64,000 nt of DNA from Haemophilus sp. CCUG 60358 (GCF_001679485.1 NZ_LZOZ01000014.1:329484-393483); one strand, 5' to 3'; shown: positions 27,901-37,398, counted from the stretch's first letter. Numbers and translations: made by a program. Notes: a model not told the origin generated them from the letters alone.

Positions 27901-29073
27901 ATGGAAACTCTAAAATTATTGAATAACCTATATGACTTGGTTAAAAATGATACTGAAAGTAATTTAGGCGGATTAGTTAGCTATTCAATCAAACAGATAG
28001 AATCTTTATCTGATAAAAAATATGAGCTATGCCAGATTTATGAAGAGAAGAAAATTATCCCTAAGATTAAGAAAATTTTGAAAAGTATTGAACAAAATAA
28101 TGGGGTTGATATTTCTAAAAGCTATAATGATTTCATAGAACTTTTTTCTATGATTGAATCCTTATATTTTACATATATACCTCAGATGCCTTTGATAGAA
28201 GAATTTGAGAAGAAAGTGAATGATAAAATTTTGAAATTTGAAGACTCTTTTTCTAAAAAAGATAAAGATTTTTCAGATAAACTTACATCATTACAAACAT
28301 TATTGGGGAGTAGTCAAGCAAATGCTACTCAAATAGAAGGGGTTAAAAATAATGTTATATCTTTAGAAGCAAGGATTTCATCTATTCAATCTGAGTATGA
28401 AATATATAAAAATAAATATATTGAAGTGGAGCGTGAATATGAAGCATTGCTTTCAAGTATTAATGCTGATAAGAATAGATTAGCTAATTCAATAATTGAA
28501 CTTGATGAATTGAAGAAAAGTAAAAAAGATGAATTGAATGTTCTTATTAAAGAGTTAGATGATGAAAAAGAAAACATTAAAGATATCTTAGGGGATGCAA
28601 ATAGAGCTAGTATGGCTCAATCTTTCTTAGCAAGAAAAAAAGAATTAGATACTCCAATTGAAAATTCTGCTGTGTGGCGTAATATTGGCTTATTAGCTAT
28701 GTCAATTATAATCCTTATTATTTTAGCTTCAGAATGGGAGCAGAATTCATTTGATTATTTCCGATTTTTTTCACGATTACCTGTTGTGATGCCACTATTA
28801 TGGTTGGTTTGGTCTAATTCTCAGAGAAATAATCATTTGGTTAGAGTTCAAGAAGAGTATGCTTATAAAGCAGCTGTAGCTATTGCATTTGAGGGGTATC
28901 AACGTAAAGTTGATGAAATAAATGATGTTGATTTGAAAAAGTTACTATTAGAATTATCAGTAACCAATATGGGAAATAATCCTGTGAATTTGTTTGATAA
29001 AAATACAAAAAATTCACCTTTTGAAATAGACAAATTTATTGAAAAATTTTTAAATAGAAATAGTGAAAAATAA
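27901..29073 (+). CDS. Orphan coiled-coil membrane protein, unknown function
   Basis: I do not recognise this 390-residue protein. Residues 1-95 are helical and polar. About 100-230 is heptad-rich, Lys/Glu-rich coiled coil (LISLEARIS-like and IKELDDEKENIKD segments). Hydrophobic helices lie at about 261-277 and 292-305. A conserved-looking amphipathic segment EEYAYKAAVAIAFEGYQ (318-334) precedes a short tail. There is no signal peptide. AAGGA lies 8 bases before the ATG. The gene is clearly more AT-rich than hrpA or folK and has no uptake signal. The tail order (membrane helices, then a YAYKAA-FEGY motif) reminds me of uncharacterised membrane proteins in other phyla. A transferred accessory gene is likely. 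Confidence 0.8.
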   Translation: METLKLLNNLYDLVKNDTESNLGGLVSYSIKQIESLSDKKYELCQIYEEKKIIPKIKKILKSIEQNNGVDISKSYNDFIELFSMIESLYFTYIPQMPLIEEFEKKVNDKILKFEDSFSKKDKDFSDKLTSLQTLLGSSQANATQIEGVKNNVISLEARISSIQSEYEIYKNKYIEVEREYEALLSSINADKNRLANSIIELDELKKSKKDELNVLIKELDDEKENIKDILGDANRASMAQSFLARKKELDTPIENSAVWRNIGLLAMSIIILIILASEWEQNSFDYFRFFSRLPVVMPLLWLVWSNSQRNNHLVRVQEEYAYKAAVAIAFEGYQRKVDEINDVDLKKLLLELSVTNMGNNPVNLFDKNTKNSPFEIDKFIEKFLNRNSEK

Positions 29074-29128
29074 TAAAAATCCTCCAGGATAGCACACTTC
29101 TTCTGGCAGCGTTATTTAGGTAAAAAAG

Positions 29129-29158
29129 AAGGGCTGATAGTGAATATCAGCCCTTTTG
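29129..29158. terminator. Bidirectional terminator between the orphan gene and folK
   Basis: AAGGGCTGATA and TATCAGCCCTTTTG form an 11-bp stem with T-runs on the plus and minus sides. It ends both convergent genes. Confidence 0.85.
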
Positions 29159-29165
29159 TTTTGAG

Positions 29166-29669
29166 TTAAGTGCGGTCAATTTTCTCGCTGTTTTTGATTT
29201 TATGCATTTGATGATTTTCAAAGGCTTTCACCAAATCTGCGACTTTTTCGCCTTCCGGTAAAACCAAATCTTGTGCGATATCATTAAGCGGCACAATTAC
29301 GAATTCGCGATTTTTCATGTCGTAATGAGGCACGGTTAAGCGTTCATTTTGAATGATTTGATCACCATAAAGCAGAATATCCAAATCCAGTGTACGCTCA
29401 CCCCAACGACGTAAACGTACGCGACCTTGTTCATTTTCAATGCGTTGCAATTCATCGAGCAAAGCTAAAGGTGGGCGAGTGGTTTCGATCATTGCCACTG
29501 CGTTCACATAATCCGGTTGATCTTGCGGGCCTAATGGTTTGCTTTGATAAAATCCGCTGACCGATTTTAATTCGGTATTAGGTAGCGCAGAAATTGCCTC
29601 TAATGCGGAATTTAATTGTTCTGTAGGCGTATTTAAATTGCTGCCAAGGGCGATATACACTTGAACCAT
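29166..29669 (-). CDS. folK: 2-amino-4-hydroxy-6-hydroxymethyldihydropteridine pyrophosphokinase
   Basis: FolK (HPPK) transfers pyrophosphate from ATP to hydroxymethyl-dihydropterin in folate synthesis. The 167 residues have the start VYIALGSNLNTPTEQL, the pterin site SGFYQSKPLGPQDQPDYVNAV, and the catalytic loop region RRWGERTLDLDILLYGD with two metal-binding Asp. PHYDMKNREFVIVPL is typical. Its ATG overlaps the pcnB stop by one base (TAATG), so the two are translationally coupled, as pcnB-folK are in E. coli. Confidence 0.95.
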   Translation of the reverse strand: MVQVYIALGSNLNTPTEQLNSALEAISALPNTELKSVSGFYQSKPLGPQDQPDYVNAVAMIETTRPPLALLDELQRIENEQGRVRLRRWGERTLDLDILLYGDQIIQNERLTVPHYDMKNREFVIVPLNDIAQDLVLPEGEKVADLVKAFENHQMHKIKNSEKIDRT

Positions 29670-31165
29670 TAGTTAGCCGCCTTAGGTTTACGTCTGCGGT
29701 AATATTTTTTCTTCGGCGCTGGATGCAATTTTTGTTGCTCTTGAACCAACTGGCGACGTTGTTCTTGATTGCTGAGTTGGTACTCATGCCACCATTTTGC
29801 GAGTTCAACGGTTTCACCGCCTTCCACTTCAGCACGCATCGCCAATAAATCAAAGGCTGCACGGAATTTTTGATGTTCCATCGTGCGAGCAGGGTGAGAA
29901 CCGGTACGTTTAAGCAGTTGTAATTGCAACATCCAAATATCACGAATGACAGAGGTGTGACGACGAGGCGCTGCTAATGAACGGCATAATTGATCAAGCA
30001 CTTCATTGCCCGCAAGGGCATAAGCATCGTGATTGTTTAAGCCACCTTCATTTTTCAACACATCCACTTTTTCGCGTAATGGATACCAGAAGAATGCCGC
30101 AAATAAAAAGGCTGGATTAATGCGTAATTTATCGGCAATACGTTCATCCGTTGAATTTAACGACGTTAAAATCATACGTTCCGCAAGGCTGTCTTCTTTT
30201 TCGGTGAAATAAGGCGTTAAGCTTGGGAAAAGCTGTTCAAATAAGCCATATTGGCGAAGTAATTTATAAGTTTTTACGCCATTGCCAGACTGCAATAATT
30301 TTAAGCTTTCATCGAATAAACGCGCCGGTGGAATATTTTTCAGCAATGGCGCAAGTTCCCGAATGGGCTGTTCACTTGGTTTTTCCAAGAACATATCCAA
30401 TTTCGCCATAAAGCGCACAGAGCGTAGCATACGCACAGGATCTTCTTGATAACGGGTAACGGGATCGCCAATCAGACGTAATTTTCCGTTTTTCAGGTCA
30501 TCAATTCCGTTGAAGTAATCACTCAGCGTATTATCTTGCGGATTGTAGTAAAGGGCGTTTACGGTAAAGTCACGACGCTCCGCATCTTGTTCAATGGTGC
30601 CGTACACGTTATCACGCAGTAACATCCCTTCATCACTTTGTTTGGCTTGATTTTCGCTGCGCGCATCCGAATGGCTAGCACGGAATGTGGCCACTTCGAT
30701 CACATCGCGACCAAACATAATGTGTGCAAGACGGAAACGACGACCAACTAAACGGCATTGACGTTGGAATACCGCTTGAATTTGGTCGGGACGTGCATTG
30801 GTTGCCACATCAAAATCTTTTGGATGCTTACCTAACAATAAATCACGCAAACAACCACCAACGATATAAGCGTCATAACCTTGACGTTGCAATTTTTCTA
30901 CCACGGTAATGGCATTACGGCTAAACATACGTGGGGTAATACCAAAATGAGAGGCTTTAACGGTATGTTTGTCGTGACGATGCGCTTGGGTGTTCGTTTT
31001 TTTATGGTGAGAAGAGGACGGGGCGATCTTGGGTTGTGAACGCTCTGTTTTTGAAACGTTTGATTTTTTGCTTTTTGGCGCCGTTTTGGGAACGGGAGAA
31101 TTTATATTGGTTTCAGTTTCTTTTTTAGTTTTTTTACCAAATAAATTTTTTATATAAGTAAGAAT
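29669..31165 (-). CDS. pcnB: Poly(A) polymerase I, probable ATT start
   Basis: PcnB adds poly(A) tails that promote RNA decay. The nucleotidyltransferase core has YIVGGCLRDLLLGKHPKDFDVATNA (catalytic D-x-D) and RRFRLAHIMFG. RDFTVNALYYN and REDPVRMLRSVRF follow, and the tail is basic (KKKYYRRRKPK). The first ATG, at 30928, sits just before the core. The frame stays open 79 codons upstream to an in-frame TAA at 31169-31171, with no ATG, GTG or TTG. The second ATT (31163-31165) has GGAG six bases upstream and yields a 498-residue protein starting MLTYIKNLFGK, which aligns with E. coli MFTRVANFCRK, itself AUU-initiated. Residues about 10-70 are Lys/Ser/His-rich and look disordered. Confidence 0.88.
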   Translation of the reverse strand: MLTYIKNLFGKKTKKETETNINSPVPKTAPKSKKSNVSKTERSQPKIAPSSSHHKKTNTQAHRHDKHTVKASHFGITPRMFSRNAITVVEKLQRQGYDAYIVGGCLRDLLLGKHPKDFDVATNARPDQIQAVFQRQCRLVGRRFRLAHIMFGRDVIEVATFRASHSDARSENQAKQSDEGMLLRDNVYGTIEQDAERRDFTVNALYYNPQDNTLSDYFNGIDDLKNGKLRLIGDPVTRYQEDPVRMLRSVRFMAKLDMFLEKPSEQPIRELAPLLKNIPPARLFDESLKLLQSGNGVKTYKLLRQYGLFEQLFPSLTPYFTEKEDSLAERMILTSLNSTDERIADKLRINPAFLFAAFFWYPLREKVDVLKNEGGLNNHDAYALAGNEVLDQLCRSLAAPRRHTSVIRDIWMLQLQLLKRTGSHPARTMEHQKFRAAFDLLAMRAEVEGGETVELAKWWHEYQLSNQEQRRQLVQEQQKLHPAPKKKYYRRRKPKAAN

Positions 31166-31212
31166 AATTTACTCCATTCTCTGTGTTAAATGCACATTTG
31201 ATAAAAACACGA

Positions 31213-31243
31213 AAAGTGCGGTTGTTTTTGACCGCACTTTTTC
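31213..31243 (-). terminator. USS-pair terminator of dksA
   Basis: AAAGTGCGGT and ACCGCACTTT face each other over an 8-base loop. On the minus strand the stem is followed by TT then a CGTGTTTTT tract. It lies between dksA and pcnB, suggesting dksA is mostly transcribed separately. Confidence 0.82.
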
Positions 31244-31262
31244 ATTGGGTTATTTGAATCAA

Positions 31263-31700
31263 TTAACCTGCGACTTGTTTTTCACGAATTTCAGCAAGGG
31301 TTTTGCAATCGATACAAAGATCAGCTGTAGGACGTGCTTCTAAGCGACGAATGCCAATTTCTTCGCCACAAGAATCGCAATAACCGAAATCATCGGTATC
31401 TAATTTTTTCAATGTGTATTCAATCTTTTTCATTAATTTACGCTCGCGATCGCGGTTACGTAATTCAAGACTGAATTCTTCTTCTTGGGTCGCGCGGTCA
31501 GCTGGATCTGGGAAGTTTGACGCTTCATCTTGCATATGAGCAACAGTTCTTGATGCTTCTTCCACAATTTGCTCGTGCCACGCAGTTAAAATTTTTCTGA
31601 AATGAAGAATTTGATCTTCATTCATGTATTCCTCATCTTTCTTAGGTTGATAAGGTGTAACACCGGCTAAATCCAGCAAACTTAGAGATGCCTTAGACAT
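31263..31700 (-). CDS. dksA: RNA polymerase-binding transcription factor DksA
   Basis: DksA enters the secondary channel of RNA polymerase and, with ppGpp, represses stable-RNA promoters such as the tRNA promoter at 10447. The 145 residues have the coiled coil (about 33-108) with the tip [18 protein letters not shown]-terminal four-Cys zinc finger follows (CDSCGEEIG ... CIDCKTLAE). It ends 97 bases before the ATT start of pcnB. E. coli has gluQ between dksA and pcnB; it is absent here. Confidence 0.96.
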   Translation of the reverse strand: MSKASLSLLDLAGVTPYQPKKDEEYMNEDQILHFRKILTAWHEQIVEEASRTVAHMQDEASNFPDPADRATQEEEFSLELRNRDRERKLMKKIEYTLKKLDTDDFGYCDSCGEEIGIRRLEARPTADLCIDCKTLAEIREKQVAG

Positions 31701-31866
31701 TGATAACTCCTAATAATAGTACAGAATTTAATGACGTCCTGTCTTGTTTTTTGTGATTAGTTCTTATTGCTAAAAATAGCTGAGATAAGAACCTAGTTAT
31801 TTTAAGGGCGATATAAATAGCAGAACTTCATCTATTTAGCAAATAAATTTAACCTGGAAATTTAAA

Positions 31867-31888
31867 TTTTGCGATCGTGATCGCAAAA
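31867..31888 (+). promoter_or_regulatory. CRP-S (Sxy-dependent CRP) site upstream of rec2
   Basis: The arms TTTTGCGATC (31867-31876) and GATCGCAAAA (31879-31888) are a perfect inverted repeat around GT, the 22-bp geometry of a CRP site. The core is TGCGA rather than TGTGA, the signature of the competence regulon sites in Pasteurellaceae that need Sxy. The centre is 86 bases before the rec2 ATG. A TTATCT hexamer at 31907-31912 is placed for class II activation (inferred). Confidence 0.9.
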
Positions 31889-31963
31889 AACAGTATGTTT
31901 ATTTGCTTATCTGTGAGGTTAAGGCTAGTTTGCCTTACTTTCTCGCTATAAATCATACTTAAC

Positions 31964-34366
31964 ATGAAAATCACGCTATTTCAGCTGTGCATGATGCTCA
32001 TTGTCTCAGCCTTATCCTTGCTTGTCGTGCCAGATTTTTTACTGTTCACTTGGCAACAGGCAGGGTTGAGCATTTTAATGTTGGTTATGACCGCACTTTG
32101 TTTCCATTGGTTCAATTATTTTAAAGCCAGAAATTTTTGCATGAGCGCTATCTTGTTTTTGATTACTTTGGCTTACGTGCATTCACAAGCCTTGTCGTTA
32201 TTGACTCAAGCAGAAAAAATCTCCAGTTTACCGAATAAAATCACGTTAGAACTTCACATTTCAGAAATTCTTCATCAGCAAGATTATCAAACGTTGGTTG
32301 CTACGACGTCTTTATTTGATGGGAAAGAACAACAAATTTTTATTAATTGGAGAGCACCAGAAAAACCACAACTTGGCGAAGTTTGGCGAGCAGATGTAAA
32401 GCTTCGTCCTATTTCGGCGAGATTAAACCATAGAGGATTTGATCGACAGCAATGGTATTTTTCCAAAAGAATTATTGCCGTAGGGAATGTGAAAAGTGCG
32501 GTCAAAATTGGAGACGATTTTTCTTTCCGCACAGATTTTCTACAGAATAGCCTCAAACAGACGGAAGGGCTTTCTTTACAAGGTTTACTTATCGCATTGG
32601 CATTTGGCGAGCGGGCTTGGCTGGATAATAAAACGTGGCTGATTTATCAACAAACGAATACAGCACATTTAATTGCTATTTCAGGACTCCATATCGGTTT
32701 AGCAATGGGGATCGGCTTTTTCTTTGTTCGATTATTGCAAATACTCTTATCAACACGCTTTATTTCACCTTGGTTTCCGCTTTGCTTTGGCGTATTGATT
32801 GCTTTAGGTTATGCCTATTTAGCCGGATTTAGTTTACCAACCTTCCGTGCAATGATGGCACTGCTTTTTATTGCAATCCTTCAATTTTCGCGACGATATT
32901 ACACGCCTTTGCAAATGCTGTGTTTGGTGGTGGCATTTTTGCTTTTTTGTGATCCGCTTATGCCGCTTTCGGTGAGCTTTTGGCTTTCAATTGGTGCAGT
33001 TGCCTGTCTGATTGTGTGGTACCGATATGTTCCCTTATCAATCATTGAATGGCGACATCAAAAATTATCCAGCAAAGTGCGGTGGATTTTTGGCTTGTTT
33101 CATTTGCAGCTTGGGCTGCTGGTTTTATTCACGCCCATTCAGCTTTTCTTTTTTAATGGCTTGGCATTAAATGGATTCTTAGCAAATTTAATTGCAGTGC
33201 CCTTGTATAGTTTTTTACTTGTGCCCTTGATTCTATTTGCGGTGTTGACCCATGGTGCATTTTCTTCTTGGCATTTTTCAAATGCAATTGCTCAAGGTAT
33301 TACACAATGCCTCCGTGTTTTCCAAGGCTCGTATATGCCGATTTCGATCAATTTATCCCTCATTCTGATCGCTCTTTTAAGCCTTGTTTTTGGTGGCATG
33401 TTAGGTGGATTGTATTTTGCATCTCAAGGGAAAACAAAAAATACACCGTTAAAATCGAGTCGATTTTTCACGTTAAATCATACAAAAATCTTATCAGCAA
33501 AAGATTATAAACAAGCGCTTCGTAGTGTCATTTTTATTTTTTGTTTTTGTATTGGCACGCTTGGGTATCGATATATCACGAAACCCAAATGGCAGTTAGA
33601 TACGTTAGATGTTGGTCAAGGTTTAGCAACCTTAATTGTGAAAGAGGGGAAAGGTGTGTTATATGATACTGGGCCTGCTTGGCAGAGTGGAATAGGTAGC
33701 TCTTCTATGGCGGAATTAGAGATATTACCTTATCTTCAACGGGAAGACATTGAACTTGAAACCTTGATTTTAAGCCATGATGATAATGATCATTCAGGCG
33801 GCGCTAAAGCGATTTTAGCCGCATATCCAGAGATTGAACTGATTACACCTTCTCGTAAAAACTATGGTGAAACGCACCGCACTTTTTGTCTTCAGGGGAA
33901 ACAATGGCAGTGGCGAGGACTTGATTTTAAAGTTCTTTCACCAACGCAAATAACAGATAGGGCGGAGAATCCCCAATCTTGCGTGATTGTATTCACGGAT
34001 GGACAGTATCAAATTCTTTTAACCGGTGATGCTGATGTGGCAACAGAAAGATCTTTTGCTGAAAAACTAAGCAAAATTAATGTGTTACAGGTAGGGCACC
34101 ATGGCAGTAAAACTTCAACAGGCGAGTTTTTATTGGCACAGACAAAACCGGATATCGCTTTAATTTCAAGTGGGCGATGGAATGCGTGGAATTTTCCTCA
34201 TCCAACAGTCATTGAACGATTAAATCGTTATCAAAGTGCGGTCGAAAATACGGCTATTTCAGGTCATATAAGGTTAAATTTTATTGAAAAAAGGATTGAA
34301 GTTGAAAAGGCGAGAGGGGATTTTTCACCTTGGTTTGCCCGTGTAATTGGATTATCCCCAAAATAA
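31964..34366 (+). CDS. rec2: DNA uptake channel protein Rec2/ComEC
   Basis: Rec2 is the inner-membrane channel that carries single-stranded DNA into the cytoplasm during natural transformation. The 800 residues comprise two N-terminal helices, a soluble OB-like DUF4131 region (about 80-190), and the competence domain with many helices (about 195-530, including HLIAISGLHIGLAMG and AGFSLPTFRAMMALL). A C-terminal metallo-beta-lactamase-like domain follows (LDVGQGLATLIVKEG, LSHDDNDHSGG, LLTGDADVATE, GHHGSKTSTG). The CRP-S site upstream fits competence control. dksA is divergent. Confidence 0.95.
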   Translation: MKITLFQLCMMLIVSALSLLVVPDFLLFTWQQAGLSILMLVMTALCFHWFNYFKARNFCMSAILFLITLAYVHSQALSLLTQAEKISSLPNKITLELHISEILHQQDYQTLVATTSLFDGKEQQIFINWRAPEKPQLGEVWRADVKLRPISARLNHRGFDRQQWYFSKRIIAVGNVKSAVKIGDDFSFRTDFLQNSLKQTEGLSLQGLLIALAFGERAWLDNKTWLIYQQTNTAHLIAISGLHIGLAMGIGFFFVRLLQILLSTRFISPWFPLCFGVLIALGYAYLAGFSLPTFRAMMALLFIAILQFSRRYYTPLQMLCLVVAFLLFCDPLMPLSVSFWLSIGAVACLIVWYRYVPLSIIEWRHQKLSSKVRWIFGLFHLQLGLLVLFTPIQLFFFNGLALNGFLANLIAVPLYSFLLVPLILFAVLTHGAFSSWHFSNAIAQGITQCLRVFQGSYMPISINLSLILIALLSLVFGGMLGGLYFASQGKTKNTPLKSSRFFTLNHTKILSAKDYKQALRSVIFIFCFCIGTLGYRYITKPKWQLDTLDVGQGLATLIVKEGKGVLYDTGPAWQSGIGSSSMAELEILPYLQREDIELETLILSHDDNDHSGGAKAILAAYPEIELITPSRKNYGETHRTFCLQGKQWQWRGLDFKVLSPTQITDRAENPQSCVIVFTDGQYQILLTGDADVATERSFAEKLSKINVLQVGHHGSKTSTGEFLLAQTKPDIALISSGRWNAWNFPHPTVIERLNRYQSAVENTAISGHIRLNFIEKRIEVEKARGDFSPWFARVIGLSPK

Positions 34367-34418
34367 CAGGTACAATGCAGCCAATTTTTATTAAGACAAT
34401 GTGATGCAAGAATAAACT

Positions 34419-36167
34419 ATGCAAGATAAAGATTTTTCAACTTCGCAAACTTTTAAGCGTTTATGGCCGATGATTTCACCTTTTAAATCGGGCTTATTTG
34501 TCGCTGCTGTCGCTCTCGTTTTTAATGCATTGGCTGATTCAGGCCTGATTTATATGCTTAAACCGTTGCTCGATGATGGTTTTGGGAAAGCAGATCACTC
34601 CTTCCTAAAACTGATGGCGTTTGTAGTGGTTGGTATGATTATGTTGCGTGGTGTGACTAACTTTATTTCCAGCTATTGCTTGGCTTGGGTGTCTGGCAAA
34701 GTGGTGATGATTATGCGCCGCCGTTTGTTTAAACATTTGATGTTTATGCCGGTAAGTTTCTTTGATCGTAATTCAACGGGGAAATTGCTTTCTCGTATTA
34801 CCTACGATTCAGAAATGATTGCTAATTCTTCCTCTAATTCATTAGTGACCATTGTACGTGAGGGTGCCTATTTAATTTCATTGCTCGTGGTGATGTTTTA
34901 CACCAGTTGGGAACTGACGTTGGTTCTTTTCGTCATCGGGCCAATTATTGCAGTGCTTATTCGCTTTGTATCGAAGATCTTCCGTAAGCTTAGTAAAAAC
35001 ATGCAAGATTCTATGGGGGAATTAACCTCTGCGACGGAACAAATGCTAAAAGGGCATAAAGTGGTGCTTTCTTTTGGTGGTCAGTTAGTAGAAGAAGAGC
35101 GTTTCGATAAAGTCAGTAACGATATGCGTCGTAAAGGCATGAAAATGGTGACTGCCGATGCGATTTCTGATCCTGTTGTGCAAGTGATTGCTTCCTTGGC
35201 GTTAGCCGCCGTGCTTTATTTGGCAACCACACCATTAATTGCGGATGATAATTTAACTGCAGGTTCTTTCACTGTCGTCTTTTCTTCCATGTTAGCGATG
35301 ATGCGTCCGTTAAAATCCTTGACGAATGTAAACTCACAATTCCAACGAGGCATGGCGGCCTGTCAGACATTATTTTCTATCTTAGATTTAGAAACTGAAA
35401 AAGATAATGGCACGTATAAAGCAGAACCCGCAAAAGGTGATTTAGAATTTAAAAATGTGAGTTTTGCTTATGAGGGTAAAGAAGAGAAAGCCTTAAATAA
35501 TATCTCTTTTTATGTGCCTGCAGGCAAAACCGTGGCTTTAGTGGGACGTTCAGGTTCGGGTAAATCAACGATTGCCAATTTGGTGACGCGTTTCTACGAT
35601 ATTGACGAAGGCGAGATTTTATTAGATGGCGTGAGAATTCAAGATTATCGTTTATCTAATTTACGTGAGAATTGTTCTGTTGTTTCTCAACAAGTGCATT
35701 TATTTAATGATACGATTGCTAATAATATTGCTTATGCAGCAGAAGATAAATACACGCGTGAAGAAATTATCGAAGCAGCAAAAGCGGCTTATGCCCTAGA
35801 GTTTATCGAGAAACTTCCACAAGGTTTTGATACCGTTATTGGTGAGAATGGCGCAAGTCTTTCTGGTGGTCAACGTCAGCGTTTAGCCATTGCTCGTGCG
35901 CTATTACGTAATTCACCTGTTTTAATTTTAGATGAAGCGACTTCTGCTCTTGATACCGAATCTGAACGTGCGATTCAGTCTGCATTAGAAGAACTGAAGA
36001 AAGATCGTACGGTATTGGTGATTGCGCATCGTTTATCAACCATTGAAAATGCCGATGAAATCTTAGTTATTGAACACGGTGAAATTAAAGAACGTGGTAC
36101 GCATCAAGATTTATTAGCGCTTGATGGTGCGTATAAACAATTACACAGTATGCAGTTTAGCGGATAA
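34419..36167 (+). CDS. msbA: Lipid A ABC transporter, ATP-binding/permease protein MsbA
   Basis: MsbA flips lipid A core across the inner membrane. The 582 residues match the family: a six-helix transmembrane domain (about 15-315) with [19 protein letters not shown], then an ATPase domain. Walker A is GRSGSGKST, the signature LSGGQRQR and Walker [12 protein letters not shown]. The His switch is IAHRLST. It is followed by lpxK after a hairpin, the conserved msbA-lpxK order. Confidence 0.96.
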   Translation: MQDKDFSTSQTFKRLWPMISPFKSGLFVAAVALVFNALADSGLIYMLKPLLDDGFGKADHSFLKLMAFVVVGMIMLRGVTNFISSYCLAWVSGKVVMIMRRRLFKHLMFMPVSFFDRNSTGKLLSRITYDSEMIANSSSNSLVTIVREGAYLISLLVVMFYTSWELTLVLFVIGPIIAVLIRFVSKIFRKLSKNMQDSMGELTSATEQMLKGHKVVLSFGGQLVEEERFDKVSNDMRRKGMKMVTADAISDPVVQVIASLALAAVLYLATTPLIADDNLTAGSFTVVFSSMLAMMRPLKSLTNVNSQFQRGMAACQTLFSILDLETEKDNGTYKAEPAKGDLEFKNVSFAYEGKEEKALNNISFYVPAGKTVALVGRSGSGKSTIANLVTRFYDIDEGEILLDGVRIQDYRLSNLRENCSVVSQQVHLFNDTIANNIAYAAEDKYTREEIIEAAKAAYALEFIEKLPQGFDTVIGENGASLSGGQRQRLAIARALLRNSPVLILDEATSALDTESERAIQSALEELKKDRTVLVIAHRLSTIENADEILVIEHGEIKERGTHQDLLALDGAYKQLHSMQFSG

Positions 36168-36175
36168 AATAATAA

Positions 36176-36197
36176 GGGCGAACCAATGTGTTCGCCC
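36176..36197. repeat. Intercistronic hairpin between msbA and lpxK
   Basis: GGGCGAAC (36176-36183) pairs with GTTCGCCC (36190-36197) around a 6-base loop. There is no T-run, so it probably acts as mRNA-stabilising or weakly attenuating structure within the operon. Confidence 0.65.
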
Positions 36198-36220
36198 AAA
36201 ATCAATATAGGATAAATGAA

Positions 36221-37201
36221 ATGCCTTTTTGGTACTCTAATTCAAAGCTAGCTTGGTTGCTTCTGCCTTTTTCACTGCTATTTTGGTTGATTAGCCAAAT
36301 TCGCCGAGCACTATTTTCTCTGAATATCTTATCTTCTTATAAATCTCCGAAACCCGTCATTATTGTTGGTAATCTTTCTGTTGGTGGAAATGGTAAAACC
36401 CCTGTCGTTGTCTGGTTAGTTGAAGAGTTACAAAAACAAGGATTACGTGTAGGCGTGATTTCTCGTGGCTATGGTAGCCAATCTAAAACCTATCCTTTAC
36501 TTGTCACACCTGAAACAGACCCTGTTCAAGGGGGCGATGAACCTGTTTTAATTGCCAAAAGAACAGGTGTGCCTGTGGTGATTTCACCGAATCGTCAACA
36601 AGCTATTGAATTACTTTTGAAAACACAGGATTGCGATCTGATTATTTCGGATGATGGATTACAACATTATAAGTTGCAACGTGATATTGAAATTGTGGTG
36701 ATGGATGCAGAGCGAGCTTTAGGGAACGGCTTTGTGCTACCTGCAGGGCCTTTGCGTGAATTGCCAAGTCGTTTAAAAAATGTGGACTTTGTGATTACTA
36801 ACGGCGGAAAAAATGCTTATTCTGATGCCATTATGCAATTAGTTCCTCATTATGCAATTAATTTAGTGACGGCAGAAAAACGCTTGTTAAGTGAATTTAC
36901 TCAAGGTTCAGCCATCGCGGGGATTGGTAACCCACAACGTTTTTTCACGATGTTGGAAAATTTAAATATTCGTTTAGCCAATACGAAAGTTTTTCAAGAT
37001 CATCAACATTTTGAGCCGCAATTATTAGAAAAACTCGCTGAAAACCAACCGCTCTTTATGACCGAAAAGGATGCCGTAAAATGCCAAGCTTTTGCTAAAG
37101 AGAATTGGTGGTATGTTCCAGTTGATGCGGAGATTGTTGAGGCTGAAAACCAAGGCCAAAAACTTCCACAATTGTGGGAAAAAATCCGTCATTTAGTTTA
37201 A
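36221..37201 (+). CDS. lpxK: Tetraacyldisaccharide 4'-kinase
   Basis: LpxK phosphorylates the 4' position of the lipid A precursor at the inner membrane. The 326 residues begin [18 protein letters not shown] with a membrane-anchoring helix (about 10-30). The P-loop lies in [35 protein letters not shown] and [10 protein letters not shown] are typical. The ATG at 36221 is preferred over an in-frame ATG at 36188, which lies inside the intercistronic hairpin. It ends 17 bases before the Trm112-like gene. Confidence 0.94.
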   Translation: MPFWYSNSKLAWLLLPFSLLFWLISQIRRALFSLNILSSYKSPKPVIIVGNLSVGGNGKTPVVVWLVEELQKQGLRVGVISRGYGSQSKTYPLLVTPETDPVQGGDEPVLIAKRTGVPVVISPNRQQAIELLLKTQDCDLIISDDGLQHYKLQRDIEIVVMDAERALGNGFVLPAGPLRELPSRLKNVDFVITNGGKNAYSDAIMQLVPHYAINLVTAEKRLLSEFTQGSAIAGIGNPQRFFTMLENLNIRLANTKVFQDHQHFEPQLLEKLAENQPLFMTEKDAVKCQAFAKENWWYVPVDAEIVEAENQGQKLPQLWEKIRHLV

Positions 37202-37218
37202 CTCTATTCGAGTGAAAT

Positions 37219-37398
37219 ATGCGTGAAAAACTTAATCCTCGATTATTAGACGTGATCGCTTGCCCGAGATGTTTGGCAAGATTGAAATACGATCAAGAAA
37301 ATCAACGGCTCATTTGCCCTTTTGAGCAAGTGGCGTATCCTATTGAAAACGGCGTGCCGATTTTGTTGGCAGAAAAAGCCGAAATATTGAAAGAATAA
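37219..37398 (+). CDS. Trm112-like small protein (YcaR type)
   Basis: This 59-residue protein reads MREKLNPRLLDVIACPRCL, then a charged middle with LICPFEQVAYPIENGVPILL and a short Lys/Glu tail. The opening LLDVIACPRC and the closing Y-P-I-x-N-G-V-P are the Trm112/YcaR signature. The second half keeps one Cys (ICPF). Family members elsewhere activate methyltransferases; the bacterial role is unclear. It sits between lpxK and kdsB, exactly as ycaR does in E. coli, and is 9 bases before kdsB. Confidence 0.92.
   Translation: MREKLNPRLLDVIACPRCLARLKYDQENQRLICPFEQVAYPIENGVPILLAEKAEILKE

Noticed and set aside
29669-30928. pcnB starting at ATG 30928
   Set aside because: This start lies directly before the catalytic core with no good ribosome binding site, and the upstream frame codes for an E. 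coli-like N-terminus reached from ATT.
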